Below are positions 27,939 to 39,300 of a DNA stretch of 64,000 bases, piece by piece. Positions within the stretch are counted from its first letter, which is position 1. Each line of letters starts with the position of its first letter. The DNA lies in contig NZ_CP014162.1 of the NCBI RefSeq assembly GCF_001543205.1, forward strand, positions 1,612,001-1,676,000. The letters are read 5' to 3'. Origin of the DNA: Aerococcus urinaeequi. GTDB taxonomy: Bacteria; Bacillota; Bacilli; Lactobacillales; Aerococcaceae. The notes beneath the pieces are model-generated. The model saw only the letters and a list, made by a program, of their open reading frames with translations, did not search any database and was not told the DNA's origin. The translations under genes were made by a program, and so were the position numbers.

Positions 27939-27991
27939 AGTATACGCCTATAAAAGGTAAAGGTAAATATAAAAATAAGGGTAACCTAAAA
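27939..27991 (-). promoter_or_regulatory. mntH promoter with DtxR/MntR-like box
   Basis: On the minus strand TTTACC (complement of 27962-27967), a 17-base spacer and TATACT (complement of 27939-27944). Just upstream, TTTTAGGTTACCCTTA (complement of 27976-27991) resembles one half of the DtxR-family consensus TTAGGTTAG with an imperfect second half. Metal-dependent repression is plausible; the site is imperfect. Confidence 0.5.
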
Positions 27992-28195
27992 TAAATACAT
28001 AAGAAAACCACAAATGGTTAGGGGATGGCTTGGCTAGCTAAACTTTCTTCACCTATATAGACAAAGGCCATACTCGTACAAGTCGCCAGATATGTGGTAA
28101 AATAACAGAGATTAGGAAAAGTGAAGGGATGACCTTTTTGTCACGACCTTATACGTAAAAAGTGAAGTAAAAAAGATAAAGCGAGTGAATTCAAG

Positions 28196-30805
28196 ATGCC
28201 TCAAAAAACCAAACAAACGCCAATGATGGAACAATATAATGAAATGAAGGGCCAATATCCGGATGCCTTCTTGTTCTTTCGTCTAGGTGACTTTTATGAA
28301 ATGTTTAATGACGATGCCTTAAAAGCGGCCCAAATTTTAGAAATTACCTTAACCTCGCGCAATAAAAATGCGGAAGATCCAATCCCTATGTGTGGGATTC
28401 CATACCATTCAGCCAGCGAATATATTAAAACCTTGGTCAGCCAAGGTCATAAGGTGGCAATTGCTGAACAATTGGAAGACCCCAAATTAACCAAAGGCAT
28501 GGTCAAACGTGGTGTTGTTAAAGTCTTGACACCAGGGACCTATATGAATGACAGCATTGGCATGGTTGAAAACAACTACCTTTCTGCCTTAGATTACGTT
28601 AATGGCCAATACATTTTATCCTTTTCTGATGTGGGTACTGGGGAGTTAAAAGTGACTACGCTTGACGACTTTAATGCTGTTTTGACAGAATTTGCCCAAT
28701 TACAATCAAAAGAATTGGTTGTTTCCCAAGCTGTACCAAAAGACCAAGTAGAAGAATTACAACAACTACAATCCTTCACCTTATCACCTTTTGAGTTGAC
28801 AGCTGAAGCAAGGGCGAAAACAAGAGAAAGTTACAAGCAAATCCTAGCCGACATTCCTGATGACCAGGAATTGAATGGCCTCTTATTACTATTGACTTAT
28901 GTAAATTCTATGTCCCACCAAGCAATAGACCATTGGCAGGCGGCGACCCACTATGAAGTAGCGCATTACCTCCACATGGACTACTATGCCAAAAGTAATT
29001 TGGAATTAACCGAATCAGTTAGAACCAAGAAACGGCAAGGGTCCTTGTTAGCCTTCTTAAATAAAACAGAAACGGCTATGGGCTTTCGTTTACTAAAAAA
29101 TTGGTTGGATAGACCACTGATTTCCCTACCGGCAATTGAACGGCGTCAATCCCAAATTGAAGATTTGATCGAACATTATTTCCAACGTCTTGAAATTAAA
29201 GACCTATTACACGGGGTGTATGACTTAGAGCGGTTAGTGGCAAAAGTAGCCATGGGGAACGTTAACCCTAAAGAATTACTACAATTAAACCAGTCACTAA
29301 GTCGGGTCCCAGGAATTATTGACACCGTTGACCAAATTGCAGCGGATAATGAAGATGAAAGTGTATGGGCCAATATCAAAGGGCAAATTACAGCCTTACC
29401 AGCATTAACCGATACGATTGCAGGGGCCATCAAGGAAGATGCACCGGCGACTTTAAAAGATGGGAATGTCATTGCGGATGGCTTTAACCCACAATTAGAC
29501 GAATACCGGGATGCCATGCGTAACGGGCAACAGTGGATTGCTCAATTGCAGGCGGATGAACGGGCCAAAACGGGCATTAAATCCCTTAAAGTTGGCTATA
29601 ATAAGGTATTTGGTTACTATATCGAAGTGACAAAAGCCAACCTGCATTTACTTGAAGAAGGCCGTTATGACCGCAAGCAGACCTTAACCAACGCAGAACG
29701 GTTCATTACACCTGAACTAAAAGAAGTGGAAGCAAGAATTCTTGAAGCGGAAGAACAGTCACAAGTACTTGAACACCAACTTTTCCAAGCAGTACGTGAA
29801 GAAGTGAAGCGTCATCAAGTGACTTTGCAGGCGATTGCGAGTACAGTAGCTACTATTGATGTGCTCCAGTCCTTAGCGGAAATTTCAGAAACCCACCAAT
29901 ACGTGAAACCACAATTCATGACCGACAAACGTGACTTGTACTTGAAAGAATCAAGACACCCAGTAGTGGAAGGGGTTATTGGCCAAGATAAATTTGTGCC
30001 TAATGATATTGTGATGGATCCTGAAACAAGTATTTTAATGATTACTGGACCCAATATGTCTGGTAAATCCACTTATATGCGACAATTAGGGTTGATTGTT
30101 ATCCTTGCGCAGATGGGCTGTTTTGTACCAGCTAAAGAAGCCCGCTTACCAATTTTCGATAAAATTTTTACTCGAATTGGCGCAGCAGATGACCTGTTAG
30201 CAGGACAATCGACTTTCATGGTGGAGATGATGGAAGCAAACCAAGCTTTACAACATGCAACGGATAATTCTTTATTACTATTTGATGAGTTGGGACGTGG
30301 TACCTCAACTTACGATGGTATTGCTTTAGCACAAGCCATCTTGATTTATATCCATGATCATTTCGATGCGAAAGTCCTTTTCTCAACTCATTATCATGAG
30401 CTGACAGCCTTAGATGAGCGTTTGCCTCGCTTAGCCAATATTCATGTTGGTGCTAGTGAAGAAGATGGTGAATTAGTCTTTTTACATAAGGTATTTAATG
30501 GTGCTACAGACAAATCATATGGTATTCATGTAGCTAAATTGGCTGGTATGCCGGTTGAATTGTTGAAGAATGCCCAAGCAGTTTTACAGGAATTAGAAAA
30601 TAATAATTTAAATGAAGTGAATAAAGACCAGCAGATGTCCTTATTTGATATGGTGGCCGAGGAAACACCTATAGAATCATCGGATAGTAAGCCAGTGGAT
30701 ACACCTAGTCAAAAAGTGATTGCACAATTGAAGTCTGAAGATATTTATAATTTAACACCGATTCAAGCCTTAAATTTCTTAGCAGAATTGAAGAGCCAGC
30801 TATAA
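28196..30805 (+). CDS. mutS: DNA mismatch repair protein MutS
   Basis: 869-residue mismatch sensor. Domain I starts TPMMEQYNEMKGQYPDAFL and contains the mismatch-wedge FYEMF. Connector, lever and clamp follow, then the ATPase with Walker A TGPNMSGKSTYMRQ and Walker B LLLFDELGRGTSTYDG. The dimer helix-turn-helix is near the C terminus. It signals to MutL, encoded 12 bases downstream. The ribosome binding site is weak (GAGTG region). In related genomes it usually follows rny directly. Confidence 0.97.
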   Translation: MPQKTKQTPMMEQYNEMKGQYPDAFLFFRLGDFYEMFNDDALKAAQILEITLTSRNKNAEDPIPMCGIPYHSASEYIKTLVSQGHKVAIAEQLEDPKLTKGMVKRGVVKVLTPGTYMNDSIGMVENNYLSALDYVNGQYILSFSDVGTGELKVTTLDDFNAVLTEFAQLQSKELVVSQAVPKDQVEELQQLQSFTLSPFELTAEARAKTRESYKQILADIPDDQELNGLLLLLTYVNSMSHQAIDHWQAATHYEVAHYLHMDYYAKSNLELTESVRTKKRQGSLLAFLNKTETAMGFRLLKNWLDRPLISLPAIERRQSQIEDLIEHYFQRLEIKDLLHGVYDLERLVAKVAMGNVNPKELLQLNQSLSRVPGIIDTVDQIAADNEDESVWANIKGQITALPALTDTIAGAIKEDAPATLKDGNVIADGFNPQLDEYRDAMRNGQQWIAQLQADERAKTGIKSLKVGYNKVFGYYIEVTKANLHLLEEGRYDRKQTLTNAERFITPELKEVEARILEAEEQSQVLEHQLFQAVREEVKRHQVTLQAIASTVATIDVLQSLAEISETHQYVKPQFMTDKRDLYLKESRHPVVEGVIGQDKFVPNDIVMDPETSILMITGPNMSGKSTYMRQLGLIVILAQMGCFVPAKEARLPIFDKIFTRIGAADDLLAGQSTFMVEMMEANQALQHATDNSLLLFDELGRGTSTYDGIALAQAILIYIHDHFDAKVLFSTHYHELTALDERLPRLANIHVGASEEDGELVFLHKVFNGATDKSYGIHVAKLAGMPVELLKNAQAVLQELENNNLNEVNKDQQMSLFDMVAEETPIESSDSKPVDTPSQKVIAQLKSEDIYNLTPIQALNFLAELKSQL

Positions 30806-30817
30806 AGGATGATGTAA

Positions 30818-32881
30818 ATGGCTATACAAGAATTACCTATTCAAGTTGCCAACCAAATTGCAGCGGGAGAAGTGGTTGAACGACCAGCCTCTGTGGTAAA
30901 GGAACTTGTAGAAAATGCGATAGATGCCGGCGCCAGTGAGATTGCAATTCATATTAAGGAAGCTGGTTTGCGGTCGATTCAAGTAATTGATAATGGTAGA
31001 GGGATTGCCGCTGACCAGGTTGGATTGGCCTTTAAGCGGCATGCAACTTCAAAAATATATAGTTCAAATGACCTGTTCAGAATACGAACACTTGGTTTTA
31101 GAGGGGAAGCTTTGCCTTCTATCGCTTCTGTTTCTGAAGTAACTATGAATACTTCGGATGGGGAATCATCAAGTGAAATTTACTTAAAAGATGGCGGTAT
31201 TATAGACCAGAAGACATCTGCATTGCGTCGAGGCACATCGGTAATGGTAGAAAATCTTTTCTATAATACGCCCGCTCGTTTGAAATATTTGAAGAGTTTA
31301 CAAACAGAATTGGCCCATATTACAGACATTATTAACCGTGAAGCGTTAGGACACCCAGACATCCGTTTTAACTATACCCATGACGGGAAAACCTTATTGT
31401 CAACAAATGGTAAGGGCCGGGTCAATGAAGTCTTAGCGGCCATTTACGGATTTAGACAGGCCAAAGATATGGTAGCTATTGAAGGCGAAAACTTAGACTT
31501 TCACATTTCAGGATACGTGTCCTTACCAGCTGTCACTAGAGCCAGCAAGTCTTATATGTCCCTGTTTGTGAATGGTCGTTTTATCAAAAACTATAAGTTA
31601 AACCAGGCCATTTTAAAGGGTTATGGATCCAAATTAATGGTGGGACGTTACCCAATTGCAGTCATTTATATTGAACTTGACCCGCAATTAATCGATGTGA
31701 ACGTGCATCCAACCAAGCAAGAGGTCCGTATTTCTAAAGAAGACGACCTCTATGATATGATCAAAACCGGCATTATTGATGCCTTAGCCCCTGTACAACG
31801 AATTCCGGATGTATATGCAGACGGTGAAGGGGACGATGGCCAATCAGTCAATAACAGCGATTCATTTGCTTCAACATCTTCTGGGCAAAACAACTACCGC
31901 CCTCTAAGCCAGCCAACTACTTATCTTGGCGAGCAAGCCAGTTTCGACTTCTCGGCCAGTCAAAGTAATCATGGCAGCAAGGGCCAACAAGACGCCAATA
32001 GCCTTTTTTCAGGCAATGGTTTCTCTAATGCTTTTGATGAAAATGTTAATGAAGAGGTCAAACAATCTGTCCAAGTGCCGACTTACTTGCGGGATGAAGC
32101 TCAGGTGGTTCAAGCAGAAGACCTTGAAAATGAGGCTGATCATTCAGATGAGGCGCCAGTAGCTTATTTGGATACGGAACAAGAAGTGAACTTGCCAAAA
32201 TCTCACAACAAACCAGTCTGGCAAACGGTTAAACAAGTTCGGGCGCTTGACCAGGCTATCGTAGACCGGCATATGTCCTTTCCCAAGTTGACTTATGTGG
32301 GGCAAATGCAGGGGACTTATTTGGTGGCTGAAAATGAGACGGGCATGTATTTGGTGGACCAACATGCGGCTCAGGAGCGGATTAAGTACGAATACTACCG
32401 GGATACCATTGTGGAATTTGGAACGGCAATGCAGAGTTTACTATTACCGATTGTTTTCGATTTCTCAAATTCAGAGGCCCAAAAGATTGACCAAATCCGG
32501 CCAAAATTGTTGGAAATGGGGATTGATTTAGAACCCTTTGGTCCAAATGCCTTCCAGTTACAGCAGCACCCAATTTGGATGGGCAAGAAGAATGTCCAAA
32601 AAATTGTGGAAGATTTGATTGCCTTAGTTTTAGAAGATTCTAAAGCAACGGTAGGCAATTACCGGGAAGCAACAGCTATTATGATGTCATGTAAACGGTC
32701 GATTAAAGCCAACCATTATTTAGACGACATGCAGGCGAAACAGTTGCTGCATGACTTGGCTTATACCAAAAATCCTTATAACTGCCCGCACGGTCGACCA
32801 GTCCTGGTCCATTTTTCAAATTATGAAATTGAGCGGATGTTCAAGCGAATTCAAGATCCGCACGAGTCACCTCAATTGTAG
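30818..32881 (+). CDS. mutL: DNA mismatch repair protein MutL
   Basis: 687-residue GHKL ATPase and, by motif, endonuclease. The N-terminal ATPase has VVKELVENAIDAGA, DNGRGI, and RHATSKI / GFRGEALPSIASV. A disordered Ser/Asn/Gln-rich linker spans about 345-455. The C-terminal dimerisation domain carries DQHAAQERIKYE, matching the endonuclease metal motif DQHA-x2-E-x4-E, and CPHGRP. So this is a nicking MutL, used by bacteria without MutH. It is cotranscribed with mutS. AAGGA precedes the ATG. Confidence 0.96.
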   Translation: MAIQELPIQVANQIAAGEVVERPASVVKELVENAIDAGASEIAIHIKEAGLRSIQVIDNGRGIAADQVGLAFKRHATSKIYSSNDLFRIRTLGFRGEALPSIASVSEVTMNTSDGESSSEIYLKDGGIIDQKTSALRRGTSVMVENLFYNTPARLKYLKSLQTELAHITDIINREALGHPDIRFNYTHDGKTLLSTNGKGRVNEVLAAIYGFRQAKDMVAIEGENLDFHISGYVSLPAVTRASKSYMSLFVNGRFIKNYKLNQAILKGYGSKLMVGRYPIAVIYIELDPQLIDVNVHPTKQEVRISKEDDLYDMIKTGIIDALAPVQRIPDVYADGEGDDGQSVNNSDSFASTSSGQNNYRPLSQPTTYLGEQASFDFSASQSNHGSKGQQDANSLFSGNGFSNAFDENVNEEVKQSVQVPTYLRDEAQVVQAEDLENEADHSDEAPVAYLDTEQEVNLPKSHNKPVWQTVKQVRALDQAIVDRHMSFPKLTYVGQMQGTYLVAENETGMYLVDQHAAQERIKYEYYRDTIVEFGTAMQSLLLPIVFDFSNSEAQKIDQIRPKLLEMGIDLEPFGPNAFQLQQHPIWMGKKNVQKIVEDLIALVLEDSKATVGNYREATAIMMSCKRSIKANHYLDDMQAKQLLHDLAYTKNPYNCPHGRPVLVHFSNYEIERMFKRIQDPHESPQL

Positions 32882-33008
32882 GGTGTGTGAAAGTCGTAAT
32901 CTAGATTTTCGTGTATAGAAAGATATTGTGCTAGAATATAAGTAACGAAAAGCGAGGTGTGACTCTTATGTCACAACCTCAACTGAACGAAAAAAAAGGA
33001 GTTTCATT

Positions 33009-33449
33009 ATGACAAAAGACTACAATAAAGAAGAACGTTTGAAAGAACTATCTGAATTAGAATATGAAGTAACACAAAACGCGGGTACTGAACGCCCATT
33101 TACTGGTCAATATGACGACTTCTACGAGCAAGGTATTTACGTGGATATCGTGAGCGGTAAACCATTATTTGTATCTACTGATAAATTTGATGCCGGTTGT
33201 GGTTGGCCATCATTTTCAAAACCAATTCTGGAAGATGAAATCGAAGAGTTAGATGACTCTTCATATGGTATGAAACGTATTGAAGTCCGTTCAAAAGACG
33301 CAGATACCCACTTAGGTCACGTATTTAACGATGGCCCAGCTGAATTAGGTGGCTTGCGTTACTGCATCAACTCAGCTTCACTTCGTTTCGTATCGCTAGA
33401 AGATATGGACAAAGAAGGTTACGGCGACTTGAAAGAATTAGTGAAGTAA
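33009..33449 (+). CDS. msrB: Peptide-methionine (R)-S-oxide reductase
   Basis: 146-residue repair enzyme that reduces methionine-R-sulfoxide in proteins using thioredoxin. The motif [11 protein letters not shown] and the later [10 protein letters not shown] are typical MsrB. The catalytic Cys is in [11 protein letters not shown]. It is a single-domain protein without MsrA. A TGCTAGAAT extended -10 lies about 75 bases upstream. The gene sits between mutL and ruvA, 4 bases before ruvA, so it probably shares its transcript. Its presence suits an H2O2 producer. Confidence 0.95.
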   Translation: MTKDYNKEERLKELSELEYEVTQNAGTERPFTGQYDDFYEQGIYVDIVSGKPLFVSTDKFDAGCGWPSFSKPILEDEIEELDDSSYGMKRIEVRSKDADTHLGHVFNDGPAELGGLRYCINSASLRFVSLEDMDKEGYGDLKELVK

Positions 33450-33453
33450 GACC

Positions 33454-34086
33454 ATGTACGAATTTATGATAGGTCAGGTTGAAAGTGTCTACCCAGATGC
33501 TGTCATACTTGAAAGGGGGGGGATTGGCTACTATATTTATATGGCCAATCCTTATCGTTTTACAGACAAAATCGGGCAAGACCAACCAGTGAAAATTTGG
33601 TTGTATCAATCTGTTTCAGAGAATGACATCCGTTTATATGGCTTTAAATCACAAGAAGAGAAGATTATCTTCCTGCAGTTGATTTCTGTTTCTGGTATCG
33701 GCCCTAAATCCGCCTTATCCATCCTATCATTAGACGATAACGCCGGTTTAGTCGCAGCCATCCAGGCAGAAGACAATGCCTTTTTAATGAAGTTTCCAGG
33801 TGTTGGCAAAAAGACAGCCGGCCAGATTGTGCTGGATTTGAAAGAAAAACTGCCAAAAGTTTTAGCTGAGTCTCCGTCCTCTGCACTATTCAAGCAAGAA
33901 AGCTTGGATATTCAAGGGCCAGAACAAGTCAACCTACCATTCATGCATGAACTTGAAGAGGCCATGGCTAGTCTTGGCTACAGCCAAAGAGAAATCAATC
34001 GCGTAGTGAAAAACGCTGACTTCACAGGTGTGACCGCTACAGCAGAAGCCATTCGCATCGCCTTGAAATTTATCACAAAACGGTAA
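33454..34086 (+). CDS. ruvA: Holliday junction branch migration protein RuvA
   Basis: 210-residue junction-binding subunit that, as a tetramer, loads RuvB rings on four-way junctions. The N-terminal OB fold begins MIGQVESVYPDAVILERGGI. Two helix-hairpin-helix motifs follow: LISVSGIGPKSALSIL and LMKFPGVGKKTAGQIVLDL. The C-terminal domain that touches RuvB ends with the IRIALKFITK helix. It starts 4 bases after msrB and ends 27 bases before ruvB. No SOS box is visible upstream. Confidence 0.96.
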   Translation: MYEFMIGQVESVYPDAVILERGGIGYYIYMANPYRFTDKIGQDQPVKIWLYQSVSENDIRLYGFKSQEEKIIFLQLISVSGIGPKSALSILSLDDNAGLVAAIQAEDNAFLMKFPGVGKKTAGQIVLDLKEKLPKVLAESPSSALFKQESLDIQGPEQVNLPFMHELEEAMASLGYSQREINRVVKNADFTGVTATAEAIRIALKFITKR

Positions 34087-34113
34087 TATAGGAAAAGAAA
34101 GGAGGCAGTCGCC

Positions 34114-35175
34114 ATGGATTTTGATCATCATGAAGATGTTGACCAGGAAGATTTAAATGTGGAAATCGTCCACAACGGCCAAATTCATTCACCCCATGCA
34201 CAAGCAGATGAAGCCCAGGAATTATCCTTACGGCCTAAGTTTTTGCGGGAATATATCGGCCAAGCTGAATTAAAAGAAGAGTTAGCGATTTATATACAAG
34301 CCGCTGAAAATCGTGATGAAGCCCTTGACCATGTCCTCCTTTATGGACCACCAGGTTTAGGGAAAACCACCCTGGCTAATATTATCGCCAATGAAATGGG
34401 GGTTAATATTCAAACCACTTCTGGACCAGCCATTGAAAAAACAGGAGACTTACTAGTCTTGTTGAATGAGCTGTCAGCAGGAGATGTTTTGTTTATTGAT
34501 GAAATTCATCGCTTACCCCGTGTGGTAGAAGAAATGTTGTATTCTGCTATGGAAGATTACCAAGTAGATATTATCGTTGGACAAGATGAAGGGGCGCACC
34601 CTGTGCATTTTCCGCTGCCACCTTTTACCCTAATTGGGGCAACAACTAGACCAGGAGCTTTGTCTTCACCGCTACGACATCGGTTTGGGATTGTTCAACA
34701 TTTACGCTACTATACAGTGGATGAATTAGCGACCATTGTTGAACGGACAGCCCGTTTATTTGAAGTGCCAATTAAAGATCAAGCAGCGAAAGAAATCGGG
34801 ATGCGGTCACGAGGGACACCTCGTATCGCCAATCGATTATTAAAGAGGGTCCGTGATTTTGCCCAAGTCTATCACGAAGATGGTTTAATTGACGATCCTA
34901 TCACGGATAAGGCTTTATCTATTTTGAAAGTTGACCAGGCAGGTTTAGATGAAACGGACCGAAAGATTCTCGATGTGATTATTCGCTATTATGGTGGGGG
35001 ACCGGTTGGTTTGTCGACCATAGCAGCGAATATCTCAGAGGAAACGACAACAATAGAAGATATGTATGAACCCTTCTTAATTCAAAATGGGTTCTTACAA
35101 AGAACGCCACGTGGTCGTCTAGCAACACCAAAGGCCTACGACCATTTAGGCATACCCTATGCGGAGGAATTTTAA
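34114..35175 (+). CDS. ruvB: Holliday junction branch migration helicase RuvB
   Basis: 353-residue AAA+ motor that drives branch migration with RuvA. After a variable acidic/His-rich N terminus of about 35 residues come [16 protein letters not shown], Walker [18 protein letters not shown] and Walker [11 protein letters not shown]. Sensor-1 is in [10 protein letters not shown] and sensor-2 in [13 protein letters not shown]. The C-terminal winged helix includes [24 protein letters not shown] precedes the ATG. Its stop is directly followed by the queA start codon. Confidence 0.97.
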   Translation: MDFDHHEDVDQEDLNVEIVHNGQIHSPHAQADEAQELSLRPKFLREYIGQAELKEELAIYIQAAENRDEALDHVLLYGPPGLGKTTLANIIANEMGVNIQTTSGPAIEKTGDLLVLLNELSAGDVLFIDEIHRLPRVVEEMLYSAMEDYQVDIIVGQDEGAHPVHFPLPPFTLIGATTRPGALSSPLRHRFGIVQHLRYYTVDELATIVERTARLFEVPIKDQAAKEIGMRSRGTPRIANRLLKRVRDFAQVYHEDGLIDDPITDKALSILKVDQAGLDETDRKILDVIIRYYGGGPVGLSTIAANISEETTTIEDMYEPFLIQNGFLQRTPRGRLATPKAYDHLGIPYAEEF

Positions 35176-36300
35176 GTGACATTAACGACAAATGATTTTG
35201 ATTTTGACTTACCAGAGGAACTGATTGCCCAAGTACCCATTCAAGACCGGCTAGCTAGTAGACTGTTGAAACTTGACGCCCAAACTGGGGATTTCCAGGA
35301 CGGCTATTTTCCAGATGTAGCTAGTGAACTTGAAGCGGGTGATGTCTTGGTATTGAATAATACCCGAGTATTACCAGCGCGTTTACACGGGATTCGCCCT
35401 GATACGGGCGGACATATCGAAGTCTTACTATTAAATAATACGGAAGGCGACAAATGGGAAACCTTGGTTAAACCAGCTCGTCGTATTCGTGTGGGGACTG
35501 AGATTGTCTTTGGGGATGGTCAATTAGTGGCGGTTATTACTGAAGTGCTTGACCATGGTGGCCGAATTGTGGAATTCAAATACAATGGCATCTTTTTAGA
35601 AGTCCTTGAGGCTTTAGGTGAAATGCCATTACCGCCATATATCAAAGAGAAACTAGACAATCCTGACCGGTATCAAACCGTCTATGCCAAGGAAAATGGG
35701 TCAGCGGCAGCGCCAACAGCGGGTCTTCATTTTACAGAGGAATTTATGGCCGACTTAAAAGACCGGGGCGTTGAAATTGCCTACCTAACTTTACATGTTG
35801 GGCTTGGGACCTTCCGGCCGGTATCTGTGGATGATATCGATGCCCACAAAATGCATTCAGAATTCTATCGCTTAGACCAAGAAAATGCGACTAAAATTCG
35901 ACGTGCCCAAGAAGGTGGACACAAGGTGATTGCAGTTGGGACGACATCTATCCGCACCCTTGAAACGATTGGCACTAAATTCAAGGGGCAAGTCCAAGCT
36001 GATTCTGGTTGGACCGATATTTTTATCGCACCAGGCTATCAATTTAGCGTGGTTGAAGGTTTTATTACTAACTTCCACTTACCTAAATCAACTTTAATTA
36101 TGTTGGTTTCAGCCTTTGCCGGACGCGATCATGTCCTTGCGGCTTACCAGCATGCGGTTGAAGAAAAATACCGGTTCTTCTCCTTTGGGGATGCCATGTT
36201 CTTACGAGGGCCCCAATACGCTGATCCAGCGATTACTGCAGAAGATATCGAAGCGGCGAAACAACGAAATAGTCAGTTTTTTACTAATGAAGACAAATAA
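35176..36300 (+). CDS. queA: S-adenosylmethionine:tRNA ribosyltransferase-isomerase
   Basis: 374-residue enzyme that transfers the ribosyl group of SAM to 7-aminomethyl-7-deazaguanine in tRNA, the penultimate step of queuosine synthesis. Signatures: [14 protein letters not shown] at the start, [10 protein letters not shown], and [13 protein letters not shown]. Later come THVGLGTF-like [11 protein letters not shown] and [12 protein letters not shown]. The start is GTG at 35176, immediately after the ruvB stop, with CGGAGG inside ruvB. The ruvA-ruvB-queA order is standard in Firmicutes. The final ~10 residues are family-variable. Confidence 0.96.
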   Translation: MTLTTNDFDFDLPEELIAQVPIQDRLASRLLKLDAQTGDFQDGYFPDVASELEAGDVLVLNNTRVLPARLHGIRPDTGGHIEVLLLNNTEGDKWETLVKPARRIRVGTEIVFGDGQLVAVITEVLDHGGRIVEFKYNGIFLEVLEALGEMPLPPYIKEKLDNPDRYQTVYAKENGSAAAPTAGLHFTEEFMADLKDRGVEIAYLTLHVGLGTFRPVSVDDIDAHKMHSEFYRLDQENATKIRRAQEGGHKVIAVGTTSIRTLETIGTKFKGQVQADSGWTDIFIAPGYQFSVVEGFITNFHLPKSTLIMLVSAFAGRDHVLAAYQHAVEEKYRFFSFGDAMFLRGPQYADPAITAEDIEAAKQRNSQFFTNEDK

Positions 36301-36342
36301 ATAGTGATTTTAAACAAACCATATGAATGAGGAGGTGACCGG

Positions 36343-39300
36343 ATGTTTGTGCCATTACATGTAAATTCAGCCTATTCCCTATTAACTAGTCCCATGTCTG
36401 TTGAAGCGTACGTACAAGCAGGGGCGACTGCAGGTTATACCCATTTAGGCTTGGCCGATGTTAATGTCATGTCAGGCAGCTTGGCATTCGTCCGTGCCTG
36501 TGAGCAAAATGGCATCACCCCTTTAATCGGGCTAACCGTCCAGTTGAATATTGACAATATCAAAGAAGAATTGGTTGTTTACGCAAAAAACTACGAAGGC
36601 TATCAGCATCTGATGGCCCTTTCGTCGTCTTTAAAATTACAAGCAGAAGCCAACCGCCGGGCCATTTACCAAGAAATCACCATGCACGCGGATGATTACA
36701 TTGTGATTTTTTCTGCTATGAGCGGCCCCCATATGCGGTACTTGAAACAAGGCGACGGTCAGGCAGACTACGACCAGTTAGAGAAAGAGCTACTTTGGTG
36801 GCGACGCCATTTTTCAGATGACCAATTATTCCTAGGTCTTTCAGCTTTGGAGAATGAACAATTCCACGCAAAAGCCATCATCGAATTGAGTGAACAATCA
36901 GGGATTCCATTAGTCGCTATGCCGCACATTCAATATGCAAATCCAGAGGACTTCTTCACCCAACAAGTCCTTGAAGCCATTGACAATAATAAGCCGATGA
37001 CAGGGATTGATGAGTTGAAGCAAGTGAAAGGGTCCCATGCACTTAGAAGTCCAAACCAATGGGCTAATATGTACCAACCCCCAGATGATCAAGATTTAGT
37101 TTATAAAGAATCCTTGAGCCGATTAGAGGCAGCGGTAAAGGGTATTGATATTGTATTTCCTCAAGTTGAAACCTTACTGCCCAAGTACCCGCTACCAAGT
37201 GAATACACGGATACACCAAAATACCTAAAAGACCTAGCGGAAGCAGGGTTAGTTAAGCGGGTGGCGGAGATTACAGATGCCTATACCGACCGCTTGGCTT
37301 ATGAATTGTCAGTCATCCATGATATGGGCTTTGACGATTATTTCTTAATCGTTTGGGACGTGATGAACTACGCCCACCAACACCATATTCAAACGGGACC
37401 AGGACGTGGGTCGGCTGCCGGGGCCTTGGTGGCTTACGTCTTAGAAATTACAGACGTTGACCCGATTGCAAACGACTTACTATTTGAGCGGTTCTTGAAT
37501 CCAGAACGGCAGAATATGCCGGACATTGACCTGGATTTCCCAGATAATAAACGGCAAGAAGTGCTCGACTATGTCTACCGGAAATACGGAGACAACCATG
37601 TAGCACAAATTGCAACTTTTGGGACATTTGGTGCTCGGCAAGCCTTGCGAAATGTGGGATCTGTTTTTGGGAAAGCGCAAGTGACCTTGTCAGAATGGGC
37701 TAATACAGTAGGTAATAACCCTAATTTACCAGCTGAAACACTAACAGCAGTCCATGACCAGTCCCAGAAATTGCGGGAATTAATTGAAAACGAAGACCAC
37801 GGGCAATTGTGGTTTGATACCGCCCGTAAACTAGAAGGGTTACCACGCCACGTCTCCACCCATGCAGCCGGTGTTGTGATTGCGGACCAACCTCTAACCT
37901 TGCATACACCGCTTCAAGCCTCATCTACCCATATTCCAAACACCCAATATACAATGGGGGATGTTGAGGCAGTGGGCCTACTGAAGGTCGACTTTCTTAG
38001 CCTATCCAACCTGACTATTTTGCATGACGGGTTAGCGGCCGTTGGTAAATTAACCAGTCGACCAGTCAAAGCCTTGGATATTCCATTAGATGATCCAAAG
38101 ACTTATGAAATCTTCCAACATGCAGATACCAATGGCGTCTTCCAATTTGAATCGGACGGTATTAAGAATGTTTTGAAACAAGTAGCGCCAACATCCATTG
38201 AAGATGTGGTTGCGGTTAATGCCTTGTACCGACCAGGTCCAGTCCAACAAATTCCACATTTTGTGGCCAGAAAGCATGGACGTGAAGCTATTGCTTACCC
38301 ACACCCTGATTTAGTACCAATGTTAGCCCCTACATATGGCGTTATGGTCTACCAGGAACAAGTAATGCAGGTCACCCAAAAAATTGCAGGATTTAGTCTG
38401 GGTGAAGCGGATATCTTGCGTCGTGCCATCGGTAAAAAGAAACATGAAACCATTGAAAAAGTCCGCAAACAATTTATCAGTGGGGCTATTGAAAATGGCT
38501 ACCAGGAAAGTGTCGCTGTGCAAATCTATGACTATATTGAAGCCTTCGCCAACTATGGTTTCAATAAGTCGCATTCCTTTGCTTACTCATACTTGGCCTA
38601 CCAATTGGCTTGGATCAAGGCCAATTATCCAGTTGCTTTTTATTATGGCAACCTGAAACATACAAGGATATATGATAAAAAAGGGAAGAACCTGGTACTA
38701 GAAGCGAAAAACCACGGGGTTGAAGTGGTCAATCCAGATATCAACAAGTCATTTTATGGATTGTCAGTTGTGGACGACCACCAATTACAACTCGGCTTAG
38801 GGGACATTCGAGGCATTCCTAAGCGGGCAGTAGCAGAAATGATTCAAGCTCGGGAAGCGGAAGGACCATTTAAGGACTTTGCCGACTTTATCCACCGACT
38901 TGGAAAGCTTGCCCTCAAAGAAGACATCTTAGTTAAATTAGCCCAAGCAGGTGCTTTGGATAGCTTTGGCTACAACCGACGTACCTTACAATTGGAAGCT
39001 ATCCCTAAGATGATTACCCATGAGCAACTCTTTAAAACAAACAATCAACACCAAACCTCGCTACTTGAGAACGATGACTTGTCAGCCATGTTCGCACCCA
39101 AGATTGTTGAAATCGATGAATTTGACCAACACCAATTAATTGAAAATGAAATAGAAACGCTGGGGCAAGCATTATCGATTAGCCTTTTTGAAGACTATGA
39201 AAGTTTTTATCAAACAGGGACTATTGATTACATTGAAAACCTCAAAGAAAATGACAAAGCCTTTTTCATAGGTGAGGTTATGGCGGTGAAACGAATCACT

